The notes below the pieces were generated by a model. The model worked only from the letters and a program-made list of their open reading frames with translations. It searched no databases and was not told the DNA's origin. From contig NZ_CP033875.1 of assembly GCF_002742645.2 (NCBI RefSeq), forward strand, positions 2,458,001-2,522,000: a stretch of DNA of 64,000 nt, given 5' to 3'. The position numbers and the translations under genes are program-made. Below are positions 52,098 through 61,400 of the stretch, piece by piece; position 1 is the first letter of the stretch, and each line of letters opens with the position of its first letter. Source of the stretch: Caulobacter sp. FWC26. Lineage in GTDB: Bacteria; Pseudomonadota; Alphaproteobacteria; Caulobacterales; Caulobacteraceae.

Positions 52098-52772
52098 TCA
52101 CCCCCTCGGGCACAACCCTTTCGGGGTCCAGTCGGAGGTGAGGGTCGTCGGCGGACTGCCTTCACCATGCAGGATCAATGCGAAGCCTTGCCGGGTTTGT
52201 TGGCCAATCGCCATGAGCAACATGGGCGGCCCGCGCCGGACCATCAGCGAATGTCCCGCTCCCCGTGCGACTTGGATGCCATCCGGCGTTTCCAAGCAAC
52301 TTGCCCCGCTGATCGCATAGAAAGCTTCGGGTCCTGAATGCACGTGCACGGGGGCTGTAGCGCCCGGCGGGAACGTCGACTTCAAATATTCGGCGCTAAA
52401 GTCGCCGCTAGCCGCCTCGATTGGGAGGGGGCCGATATCGGCCATATGCTGCCCGCCCACGGGGTCATGCCCCTTGTCGCCGATCTCAAAAAGCCAAACG
52501 CGGCCGAAGGCTTGAACAACAGCGCCATGTGGGGATTTAACACGTTCAGCGGCTTGCGCGTCCGCAAAGGTGTAGATTTTCCAATAAAGCGCCCCTTGAG
52601 GCAACGCTCCGAGCTCTTGGTGAGCGACAAGGCAGGCTGGGCCCGGCGTCTCGCCAGTTTGCCCGGCGCAGGTCCGCGAGGTTGCTTGGGCCTGAGCAGA
52701 AGGCGGAGCGAGGGTTAGTAGCGCTAGGGTCCCAAGAGCGCCTGCTAGCAGTCCGGATAAAGTCCTAACCAT
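52098..52772 (-). CDS. Exported cupin-domain protein
   Basis: The 224-residue protein has a signal peptide (MVRTLSGLLAGALGTLALL, cleavage after AQA) and one cupin beta-barrel: FPPGATAPVHVHSGPEAFYA (metal motif 1, with HVH and Glu) and ARGAGHSLMVRRGPP (motif 2, His). The N-terminal half (WKIYTFADAQAAERVKSPHG) looks like a partial second cupin. The ATG at 52772 has GGGAGAG upstream; an in-frame start at 52841 would reach into the IS element. The IS21 copy is inserted 53 bp upstream of the ATG and may have replaced its promoter. Substrate unknown. Confidence 0.8.
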   Translation of the reverse strand: MVRTLSGLLAGALGTLALLTLAPPSAQAQATSRTCAGQTGETPGPACLVAHQELGALPQGALYWKIYTFADAQAAERVKSPHGAVVQAFGRVWLFEIGDKGHDPVGGQHMADIGPLPIEAASGDFSAEYLKSTFPPGATAPVHVHSGPEAFYAISGASCLETPDGIQVARGAGHSLMVRRGPPMLLMAIGQQTRQGFALILHGEGSPPTTLTSDWTPKGLCPRG

Positions 52773-52921
52773 GGTCCGAGCTCTCCCAATAGCGCGCTCC
52801 GATAGTGCCCGAGGAAAAGCCAGCTGTGTTCCGGCTTGCAAAACTAACCCCCTTCTCGGGGAGATAGGCGTCCAAAGTTGACCCCCTATCCTTGAGGCTT
52901 TGATGGCCAGATCGGCGGCTT

Positions 52922-54460
52922 GTGGAGCTGCGGATCGAGACAGGGATGTTGGTATTGGAGACGGTGGCGAAGATCCGGCGCGAGCATTTCGCGCGGGGTA
53001 AGGGCGTGAAGACGATCGCGCGGGAGATGGGCCTGGCGCGCAACACGGTGCGCAAGGTCTTGAGATCGGGAGAGACCTCTCTGGTCTACGAGCGGCGCGA
53101 GCAGCCGCACCCCAAGCTTGGGACCTTCATCGAGCGCCTGGAGGGCATGTTGGAGGCCAATGCCTCGGGCCCTCGTAAAGACCGGCTGACGCTGACACGG
53201 ATCGCCGACCTACTAAGTCGTGAGGGATACGACGGTAGCTATGATGCGGTTCGGCGCTACGCGAGCCGCTGGGCTGATCAGCGCCGGGGCGTCAGCTCGC
53301 CGGTCGAGGCCTTCGTGCCCCTGAGCTTCGCGCCGGGCGACGCCTACCAGTTCGACTGGAGCCACGACCAGGTGGAGATCGGCGGCACGCCGCTGACGGT
53401 GAAGGTGGCCCACCTGCGGCTCAGCCACAGCCGCCGCTTCTACATCCGGGCCTATCCGCGCGAGACCCAGGAGATGGTGTTCGACGCCCATGCCCGGGCC
53501 TTCGCGCTGTTTGGCGGTGTCACCCGGCGGGGCATCTACGACAACATGAAGACCGCCGTGGAGGCGGTGTTCGCCGGCAAGACCCGGCGCTTCAACCGGC
53601 GCTTCGAGCAGATGTGCTCCCACTACCTGATCGAGCCTGTGGCCTGCACCCCGGCCTCGGGCTGGGAGAAGGGCCAGGTGGAGAACCAGGTCGGCTACGC
53701 CCGCGACAACATCTTCAAGCCGCGCCCTCGGTTCAGGACCCTGGAGGAGCTGAACGGCTGGCTGGAAGCCGAGTGCGAGCGCCGGGCCCGCAACGACCGT
53801 CACCCCGAGTATCGCGACCGCACAGTCCAGGAGGTGTTCGAGGCTGAGCGGCCGTTCCTGGCGCCGTTCGTAGGGCCCTTCGACGGCTTCCACCAGGTCG
53901 AGGCCGTCGCCCAGGCCACCTGCCTGATCAACTTCGACCGCAACCGCTACTCGGTGGAGGCCAGGGCGGCGCGCCGGGCGGTGCAGATCCGAGCCTATGC
54001 CGACCGGGTCATGGTCCTGTGCGACGGCGAGGTCGTGGCCGATCATCCCCGCGGCTTTGGGCGCGACCACACCGTCTATGACCCCTGGCACTATCTGCCT
54101 GTCCTGGCACGCAAGCCTGGGGCGCTGCGCAACGGCGCGCCGTTCCAGGACTGGTCTCTGCCGCCCGCCCTGACCCGGCTGCGCAAGCGACTGGGCTCGG
54201 GCGACGAGGCCGATCGGCGCTTCGTTCGGGTGCTGGCCAGCGTCCTCGACGACGGCCTGGACGCCGTGGACGACGCGGTCCGCGAGGCCCTCGACGCCGG
54301 CGCCGCCAGTGACGAGGTGATCCTCAACATCCTGGCCCGACGGCGCGAACCGCCCAGGCCCGAGGCGATCACCACGTCACAGGCCTTGGCCTTGCGTCAT
54401 CCGCCGATCGCCGACTGCGCCCGCTACGACCTGCTGCGAGGTCCCCGTGCAGCGGCATGA
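52922..54460 (+). CDS. istA: IS21-family transposase IstA
   Basis: The 512-residue DDE transposase has an N-terminal HTH ([19 protein letters not shown]) and a catalytic core with Asp in [14 protein letters not shown], Asp in [13 protein letters not shown] and Glu in [15 protein letters not shown]-terminal beta-barrel ([14 protein letters not shown]) follows. A GTG at 52922 or an ATG eight codons later may serve as start. It overlaps istB by 14 nt. Confidence 0.95.
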   Translation: MELRIETGMLVLETVAKIRREHFARGKGVKTIAREMGLARNTVRKVLRSGETSLVYERREQPHPKLGTFIERLEGMLEANASGPRKDRLTLTRIADLLSREGYDGSYDAVRRYASRWADQRRGVSSPVEAFVPLSFAPGDAYQFDWSHDQVEIGGTPLTVKVAHLRLSHSRRFYIRAYPRETQEMVFDAHARAFALFGGVTRRGIYDNMKTAVEAVFAGKTRRFNRRFEQMCSHYLIEPVACTPASGWEKGQVENQVGYARDNIFKPRPRFRTLEELNGWLEAECERRARNDRHPEYRDRTVQEVFEAERPFLAPFVGPFDGFHQVEAVAQATCLINFDRNRYSVEARAARRAVQIRAYADRVMVLCDGEVVADHPRGFGRDHTVYDPWHYLPVLARKPGALRNGAPFQDWSLPPALTRLRKRLGSGDEADRRFVRVLASVLDDGLDAVDDAVREALDAGAASDEVILNILARRREPPRPEAITTSQALALRHPPIADCARYDLLRGPRAAA

Positions 54461-55175
54461 GATGATCGAGGCCCTGGGTCAGCTGGGCCTGAAGGGCATG
54501 GCCGCCGCGTTCGACGACGCGGTGACCACGGGCCTGCAGCGCAACCGCACCGCCTTGGAGATGCTGGCCGACCTGCTCAAGGCCGAGACCGCGCACCGCC
54601 AGGCCGCCTCCATCCGCTACCGGATCACCGCCGCCAAGCTGCCGGCGATGAAGGATCTGGCGCGCTTCACCTTCGACGGCTCGCCGATCAATGAGGGCCT
54701 GGTCCGCGCCCTGCACAGCGGCTCGTTCCTGGCCGATCACCGCAACATCGTCCTGGTCGGCGGCACGGGCACCGGCAAGACCCACCTGGCCATCGCCATC
54801 ACCGCCAACGTCGTGCGGGCCGGCGCCCGTGGCCGCTACTTCAACACCGTCGATCTGGTGAACCGCCTTGAGGACGAGGCCCGGCGCGGCAAGACCGGCG
54901 CCTTGGCCGCCCAGCTCTCACGTCTGGACGTCGTGGTGCTCGACGAGCTGGGCTACCTGCCGTTCGCCCAGTCCGGCGGCCAGCGCCTGTTCCACCTGAT
55001 CAGCAAGCTCTACGAGCGCACCTCGGTGATCATCACCACCAACCTGACCTTCGGGGAGTGGCCCACCGTCTTCGGCGACGCCAAGATGACCACGGCGCTG
55101 CTCGACCGCCTGACTCATCACTGCGACATCGTCGAGACCGGCAATGACAGCTGGCGGCTCAGGAACCGCGCCTGA
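54447..55175 (+). CDS. istB: IS21-family helper ATPase IstB
   Basis: The 242-residue AAA+ ATPase is DnaC-like and assembles on DNA to activate IstA and choose target sites. Walker A is [14 protein letters not shown], Walker B is [12 protein letters not shown], and sensor I lies in [13 protein letters not shown]. The GTG start at 54447 overlaps istA; an ATG lies a few codons in. Full length for the family. Confidence 0.95.
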   Translation: MQRHEMIEALGQLGLKGMAAAFDDAVTTGLQRNRTALEMLADLLKAETAHRQAASIRYRITAAKLPAMKDLARFTFDGSPINEGLVRALHSGSFLADHRNIVLVGGTGTGKTHLAIAITANVVRAGARGRYFNTVDLVNRLEDEARRGKTGALAAQLSRLDVVVLDELGYLPFAQSGGQRLFHLISKLYERTSVIITTNLTFGEWPTVFGDAKMTTALLDRLTHHCDIVETGNDSWRLRNRA

Positions 55176-55469
55176 CCGGCGCGCCCAGCGTCATCCACAA
55201 CTTGTTCAACCTCCCCCAGACCCCCTCCGGGCAGCTGAAAGATCAGTGGCTCACTAGGCGGCGACGCGCTGCGCTAGCTGACCGCTACGCGCCTCGCCGC
55301 CGGTCCGGGAACAGAGCGTAGAGGGGTCAACTTTGGACGCATATTGGGGGTCAGCTTTGGACGCCGTTTGACAAAGCCAGCTCACCACCCTTCCCCGGCC
55401 ATCCGAGGATCTGTGTCGCCGGCCAGGCTGCGCCATTTGCTGTCGTTGCCGCACCTCCGGAAAGACGAC

Positions 55470-56966
55470 CTATGCAGGGTCTGGCTCTGGGTCTGGGTTA
55501 GCCTGCAGCGGGAGCGTAATTTGCGCGCTGAGCCCTAGCTCTGCCCAATGTAATTCCACGCGACCGCCAAACGGCTGAAGGCTGCGCTTGAGCAAGGTCC
55601 CACCAAACCCTGAGCGTTTGGGCGCAACGACGGGCGCCCCCCCACGCTCGATCCATGACAGCTCAAGCTGCCCATGGCTGCTACGCCAGCGCACGGTCAA
55701 GACGCCTTCATCGACGGACAATGCGCCATACTTGGCGGCATTGGTTGCCAGCTCATGGAGGCAGAGTGCAAGCGCTTGAGCATGTCTGGCCGGCAAGGAG
55801 ATCGGCGGCCCGTCAAGCTTGATGTGACCGTTGTCACCCAAGCCATAAGGGCCAAGTTCTTCCGTCAGGAGCTGGCGCAGGTCGCCGCCCGACCATCGAC
55901 TTTCAGCAAGCAGCTGATGGGCGCGCGAGAGAGACTCGATCCGCCCCAGCAGGGCTTGTCGGTAGGTCTCGAGATCACCGGCCTTGGCTAGCGACACCAT
56001 GCTCTGCACGACAAACAACAGGTTCTTGGCGCGGTGATCGACCTCGAGCATCAGAAGCCGCAGACGCTCTTCATTCTCCCGCTGCTCGGTGACGTCCAAC
56101 TGTACGCCGACCAACTTCCGGGGCCGGCCAAGGTTATCGCGAACGATCTCCGATCGGACCTGCAGCCAGCGCACCTGGGCGTCAGCCGTTAGGCGCCTGA
56201 ATTCGAAATCCGCGAATGTGTCGTCGCCGTCGAGGGCGCGCTGTCGCGTCTTATTCAGAAGAGCGGCATCGTCTGGGTGGTGGCGAGTGCGTCCCTCTTC
56301 GAGGCGAGCGCCAGCGTCGCCAAAGTCTACTCGCCGGCGCAGGTCGTCACTAAGAGGAGGGAGGGCGTCGTCGAGTGACCATTCGAACGGCGCCATGCGG
56401 CCCGCTTCCAGCGCCAAGCGCAGCCGGGCCTCGGAAGCCGCCATTCGCTGGACCGCGAGCTTTTGCTCGGTGATATCCTCAGCGACGCCGATCATGCGCA
56501 CCGGGGCGCCACTTTCATCGTAGAAGAAGCGACCGCGCGCCGCGCGCCAGTGGATTGAACCGTCTGGCCATAGGGCGCGGAACTCATGATGGAAGGTCGA
56601 CCGGCCATCGCGAGCCGCTTCGATCAACGCCACCGTCTCGTCGCGATCGTCCGGATGCAACCGGTCGAGCCAGGCTTGGTAGCTGGGTAAAACTTCTCCG
56701 ACCGCGTAACCCTGCTGCAAGAAGTGGCGGTCGTTCCAAACGACCTTGCCCGAGGCGATGTGCCAGTCCCAGCTGGCAAGGCCGCCAATCTCAAGGGCCA
56801 AACGAAGACGTTCCTCGCTTCCACGCAGGGCGCCGTCGACGTGATCTCGGTCCGCCGTGTCGTAGGAAGGGCTCGACAGCCCATTGTTGGCTTCGCGTGG
56901 CCCGGTGTTTTCAACCTTTGCCGCCGCTGGCCCAGCTTTCGGATTATCCAGCGACTCTTTAGTCAT
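55470..56966 (-). CDS. PAS-PAS-HWE sensor histidine kinase
   Basis: The 498-residue soluble kinase has two PAS/PAC modules (LALEIGGLASWDWHIASGKV ... RMIGVAEDITEQK; LALEAGRMAPFEWSLDD ... LVGVQLDVTEQRE) and a C-terminal HWE/HisKA_2 core: LEVDHRAKNLLFVVQSMVSL, CLHELATNAAKYGALS, SWIERGGAPVV and GFGGTLLKRSL. The WxE is degenerate (W-I-E). Such kinases often perceive light or redox through PAS in alphaproteobacteria, and signal through response regulators elsewhere. The ATG at 56966 is used; a start 20 codons earlier is possible. IS21 sits 96 bp beyond its stop. Confidence 0.88.
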   Translation of the reverse strand: MTKESLDNPKAGPAAAKVENTGPREANNGLSSPSYDTADRDHVDGALRGSEERLRLALEIGGLASWDWHIASGKVVWNDRHFLQQGYAVGEVLPSYQAWLDRLHPDDRDETVALIEAARDGRSTFHHEFRALWPDGSIHWRAARGRFFYDESGAPVRMIGVAEDITEQKLAVQRMAASEARLRLALEAGRMAPFEWSLDDALPPLSDDLRRRVDFGDAGARLEEGRTRHHPDDAALLNKTRQRALDGDDTFADFEFRRLTADAQVRWLQVRSEIVRDNLGRPRKLVGVQLDVTEQRENEERLRLLMLEVDHRAKNLLFVVQSMVSLAKAGDLETYRQALLGRIESLSRAHQLLAESRWSGGDLRQLLTEELGPYGLGDNGHIKLDGPPISLPARHAQALALCLHELATNAAKYGALSVDEGVLTVRWRSSHGQLELSWIERGGAPVVAPKRSGFGGTLLKRSLQPFGGRVELHWAELGLSAQITLPLQANPDPEPDPA

Positions 56967-57026
56967 GCTGTGCCCAACTCCATGCCGCACAATGCATCGG
57001 CAGCTCGAAGGTGAAGTTATAATCAA

Positions 57027-57378
57027 AGGCCTGCATCGCGCCGCCTCAATAGCCGGAGGGACGGAACCGGCTGTGCATAGCTACGGCTTAGGGAGGTAGG
57101 GACAAGATCGCGTTATCGACGTCCGCACCATAACAATGCTGGAGGTTCGCACCGTCGCATGACCGACATAGGCCGCTCGGTTCAGATCACCCACCGATCC
57201 CTGCGGTTTTTCGCAATCCTAACAGTCCCGCTACGATCGGTAAGGCAGCGCCATAAGCAGACTCTCGGTCCGCTCCAAGAACACGACGTTGAGCGGTATG
57301 ATCTTCTAGCCGGACGAAGTAGGATAATCGCGATCGAGCGACTGCATGTAGCAGCGGCAGAAACCTAGCTGGGCAATT
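57027..57378. other. 350-bp intergenic region, one doubtful small ORF
   Basis: A 69-codon frame at 57159-57368 (plus) begins MTDIGRSVQITHRSL with GGAGG 12 nt upstream, but it has no recognisable domain and normal-looking alternatives are lacking. It ends 10 bp before the channel gene stop. I treat it as unproven. No RNA gene or clear promoter was seen. Confidence 0.4.
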
Positions 57379-58197
57379 TCACACCCGACCGTTGGGAGGC
57401 GGATTATCCTCTCGCGCACGACGATGGCGATCCATGCCGTCGCTGAACGCGGCGGCCAGTATGCCCGTGGGCATCGCGATCAGTCCGATGCTAAGGATCG
57501 CAGTGACGCTAGCCAGGACCTTGCCCAAGGGGGTAATCGGATAGACGTCGCCGTATCCGATGGTCGTCATTGTCGCTACAGACCACCATAGGGCTCTGGG
57601 GATGCTGCCGAACTTTTCGGGCTGAACGCCGCCTTCAGCGAGGTAGAGCGCTGTGGCGGCCACGACGATCAAGGACAGGCCCGCCACCAAACTTAGGATA
57701 AGCTCGTCGCGGCGCGACATCACGGCCTCGACAATATGGTCGAGGGCTCGGGACATCCGACCAAGCTTGGCGAGGCGAACGATCCTGGCCAGACGTACCC
57801 ACCGCAGCAGCAGCGCTCCGGAGGTGCCGACGACCATGAACGATGAAACCACGGCGATTAGATCGGCGACCGCCGCAGGCGAAAAAATGAAGCCGAGCCG
57901 TGAGCGCCAAGCCGAGCGTGTCGGATTCCGTTCTGGCGCGGTCCATAATCGCACGGCGTATTCCGCGGCAAAAATCCAGCCAAGTGCGAATTCCCCCGAA
58001 GTGAACGCCCGCCCGTAGTCGCGGATCAACGTTGGTTCGGTTTCAGCGATCGCCAAGGCGGTAGCGGCGATGATCAACGCCACAAGCACCTTGTTTGTGA
58101 GTGAAAGCCCTTGAGCTCGGGCTTGAGGCTCAATTTGCCGGTAGAAGCGTCGGCGGACGCGTTCCTCCGGCCGCTCAAAGGGCGTTGTTCCGTCCAC
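57379..58197 (-). CDS. Voltage-gated-type potassium channel
   Basis: About 272 residues with six membrane helices. An S4-like segment with arginines every third residue (LLRWVRLARIVRLAKLGRM), a pore helix and the selectivity filter TMTTIGYGDVYP, and an S6 with a Gly hinge (IGLIAMPTGILAAAF) identify a KvAP/Kch-like tetrameric channel. The GTG at 58197, with GGGGGG 4 nt upstream, is preferred; ATGs further upstream add about 55 residues that do not look like protein of this family. Divergent from the giant helicase gene. Confidence 0.85.
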   Translation of the reverse strand: MDGTTPFERPEERVRRRFYRQIEPQARAQGLSLTNKVLVALIIAATALAIAETEPTLIRDYGRAFTSGEFALGWIFAAEYAVRLWTAPERNPTRSAWRSRLGFIFSPAAVADLIAVVSSFMVVGTSGALLLRWVRLARIVRLAKLGRMSRALDHIVEAVMSRRDELILSLVAGLSLIVVAATALYLAEGGVQPEKFGSIPRALWWSVATMTTIGYGDVYPITPLGKVLASVTAILSIGLIAMPTGILAAAFSDGMDRHRRAREDNPPPNGRV

Positions 58198-58415
58198 AGG
58201 TCCCCCCGGTATCCCGCCTAAGGTTTGAACCCAGATCGATGAACGGTCCAGCGTTGGTTGGCGCCTATCATATTGGCCTTCCGCGGCTCGAGGCCGATAA
58301 TCAGGTAGAGGCGTTCCGGCCAAAAGCACCCGATTGCCGCGCTGTCGTTGCATCAAGCCACCCATAGTTGACCTAAGCTGGGCCGTCGGGTGTAAATCTC
58401 TGAGTGGGGGAAACT

Positions 58416-61400
58416 ATGCAGACATCCGTGCGGGTGCTGGCGAGCATCGCCAGCAAAGTCACCTTTGCTTCGCACCAAAACAGCGCTCCCGTTCTGCTGG
58501 ATATGGAGTTGGAGCAGACTGGCGAAACGACGCTGGAAAACTTGACGGTCGAATTGACCGCCGAGCCGGGATTTCTGACGCCGAAGACCTGGCGCATCGA
58601 TCGGCTGGAGCCCCGGGCCCGCGCCCGCATCCTGGATCGCAAGATCGAATTGAACGCAGGCCTTCTGTTCGAAACCGCCGAAAGCCTGGCGGGCGAAGTC
58701 GTCATTTGCGTGCGCTGCGGAGACGAGGAACTGGCGCGGGCGCGCTTCGCCGTTGAAGTACTGGCGCGCAATGAATGGGGCGGCGCGGGCTATATGCCGG
58801 AGCTGCTGGCCGCCTTCGTGACACCCAACGATCCGGCCGTCGACCAAGTGCTCAAGCAAGCCGCGCAGGTACTGCAAAGCGCCGGCAAGCCCGACACCCT
58901 GGACGGCTATCGAAGCCAGTCGAGCCGGCGGGTCTGGGAACTGACCTCCGCACTCTGGTCGGCGGTGTCGTCCCTGCGCCTGATCTACGCCTTGCCGCCG
59001 GCGAGCTTCGAGACCAACGGCCAGAAGATCCGGACGCCGGGCGCGATTCTCGAAAGCGGACTCGCGACCTGCCTGGACACCGCTTTGCTGTTCGCCGCGG
59101 GACTGGAGCAGATGGGTCTCAATCCCGTCCTGATCCTCACCAAAGGTCACGCCTTTGTCGGATCCTGGCTGATCCCGCAGGAATTCGCGAGCCTGATCAC
59201 CGACGACGTGGTGGCGGTCAGGAAGCGTGTCGCGCTCGGCGAGATGGTGCTGTTCGAGACCACGCTGGCGACCAGCAAGCCCGCGCCCTCCTTCAGCCAG
59301 GCGGTGGAGGCCGCTAGCCGCCAGATCGGTCCCGAACACGAAGGCGATTTTATCCTGGCGCTCGATATTCGCCGCGCGCGCATGCAGCGCTTGCGGCCGG
59401 TGGCGCTGCAGATCACCGCCGTCGCGCCCGTCGAGGCGGACACGCGCACGCCCGTGGCCGAGAGCCTGGAAGAAGCGCCCGCCCTGCCCGACTTCGATCC
59501 CAGCCCGGCGGACGAGCCTCCAGCGACGCCGAGGGGGCGGATAGACCAGTGGCGACGCAAGTTGCTTGATCTGACGGTGCGCAACCGTCTCTTGCACACC
59601 AAGCCCAGCACCACGGCCCTGAGGCTGATCTGCCCCGACATCGCCAGGCTAGAAGATCTGCTGACGGACGGCGCCAAAATCCGGATCAAGCCCCTCCCCG
59701 AACTGGAGGGCTTTGCCGCAGGTGGACGGGACGCTGCCCTGCATGAAGCCCGCACGGGCGAAAACCTGCTTGAGGCGCATGCCCGCCAGGCGCTGGAGGC
59801 CGGTGAGGTTCTCTCGTCGCTCGACGCCAAGGCGCTGGACGCCCAACTGGTCGAACTCTATCGCAAATCGCGCCTGGACTTGCAGGAAGGCGGCGCAAAC
59901 ACCCTGTTTCTGGCCATGGGCTTTCTGAATTGGAAGCGCTCCGAAGCCGACCCTCGCACCTATCACGCGCCGCTGATCCTGCTGCCCGTGACGCTCGAGA
60001 GAAAGAGCGCCCGCTCCGGAGTGGTGATGACCGCGCACGAGGACGAGGCGCGCTTCAACCTGACCCTGCTGGAGCTGCTCAAACAGGATTTCGAGCTGAC
60101 CATCCCCGAGTTGGAGGGCGAACTGCCGGCCGACGACCACGGCGTGGATGTCCGCGCCGTCTGGACCTCGGTCCGGCGTGCGGTGCGTGACGTTCCAGGG
60201 TTCGAGGTCGTCGAGGAACTGACCCTGGGCGTCTTCTCCTTCGCCAAATATCTGATGTGGAAGGATCTGACCGATCGGGTCGACCACCTGAAGGCCAGCG
60301 CGGTCGTGCGCCATCTGATCGACACGCCACGCGACCCTTTCCTCTGCAAAGAGGGCTTTCCCGACGCCGACAAACTGGACCGGGAGGTGCGGCCATCGGA
60401 GTTGTTCGCACCGCTCCCTGCCGACTCCTCCCAGCTGGCAGCTGTGATCGCCTCCGGCCAGGGTTGCGACTTCGTGCTCGACGGGCCGCCAGGCACGGGC
60501 AAATCCCAGACGATCGCCAACATGATCGCGCACAATCTTGCGCTGGGCCGTAAGGTCTTGTTCGTGGCTGAAAAGATGGCGGCCCTAGAGGTCGTCTATC
60601 GTCGTCTCGACGCCAGAGGCCTGGCCCCCTTCTGCCTCGAGCTGCACTCCAGCAAGGCCAACAAATCCCAGGTGATCCAGCAATTGGGTCGGGCATGGGA
60701 TACGCGCGACACCGTGGCGGCGGAAGACTGGAGCGCGGAAACCGGCAAGCTCGCGGCCCTGCGCGACGAGCTGAACGGCTTGGTCGACCTCCTGCATGTC
60801 CGGTCAGACAACGGCTTGAGCCTTTTCGAGGCGATCGGTCGGACCGTACGCGACGCCGACGCCCGCACGCCGGAGCTCGGTTGGACCGCCGAGCGTCGCC
60901 ACGACCGCGCGACGCTGGAGGCCATGCGCGAAGCCTGCCGTCAGATGGACCGCCTGTTCGACGCCGTCGATGACCTGGACCCCGAAGCCTTCGGCGCGAT
61001 CGCGGCCGATGATTTCACCGGCGCCTGGCAAGCCGAGATGGTCGCCGCGACCGCGGCCCTGGCGCGCGCGGGGGAAACGGCCCACGCGCGACGCGCGGAG
61101 CTCGAAACCTCCTTGGCTCTGCCGCGCGGCCCGGCTGATCGGCCGGGCCTGGCGGCGCTGACGGACCTGGCCGATACGATCGACGCTGCCCATGGCCTGG
61201 ATCTGAGCTTCGCCTTCCTGCCCGACGCGCCGGCGATCATCGACGCGCTGGAGCGCGGACGCCATCACCTTGAGACCTATCAGACGGCCGAACGCAATCT
61301 GTCCCAGGCTTATCCGGCCGAGGCCTGTCGCCGGGTTCAGACGACGGCGCTGCAGGCGAAGCTGGAAAAGGCCGACAAGGCTTTCTGGCCAATGAACCTG

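Larger units (their letters stand above)
52825..55373 (+). mobile_element. Complete IS21-family insertion sequence
   Basis: The 2549-bp element has imperfect terminal inverted repeats (28-bp ends, 20 of 28 matching, both starting TGT). It is flanked by an 8-bp target duplication AAGCCAGC at 52817-52824 and 55374-55381. Inside each end is a repeated CCAAAG(T/C)TGACCCCC motif (52871-52886 on the left; 55323-55337 and 55346-55361 inverted on the right), typical of the multiple end repeats of IS21. It carries istA and istB, both intact, so it may be active. It lies between a histidine kinase gene and the cupin gene. Confidence 0.93.

Noticed and set aside
55254..55454. 66-codon minus-strand frame across the IS21 right end
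   Set aside because: It is composed of inverted-repeat sequence and flank, with no start context.
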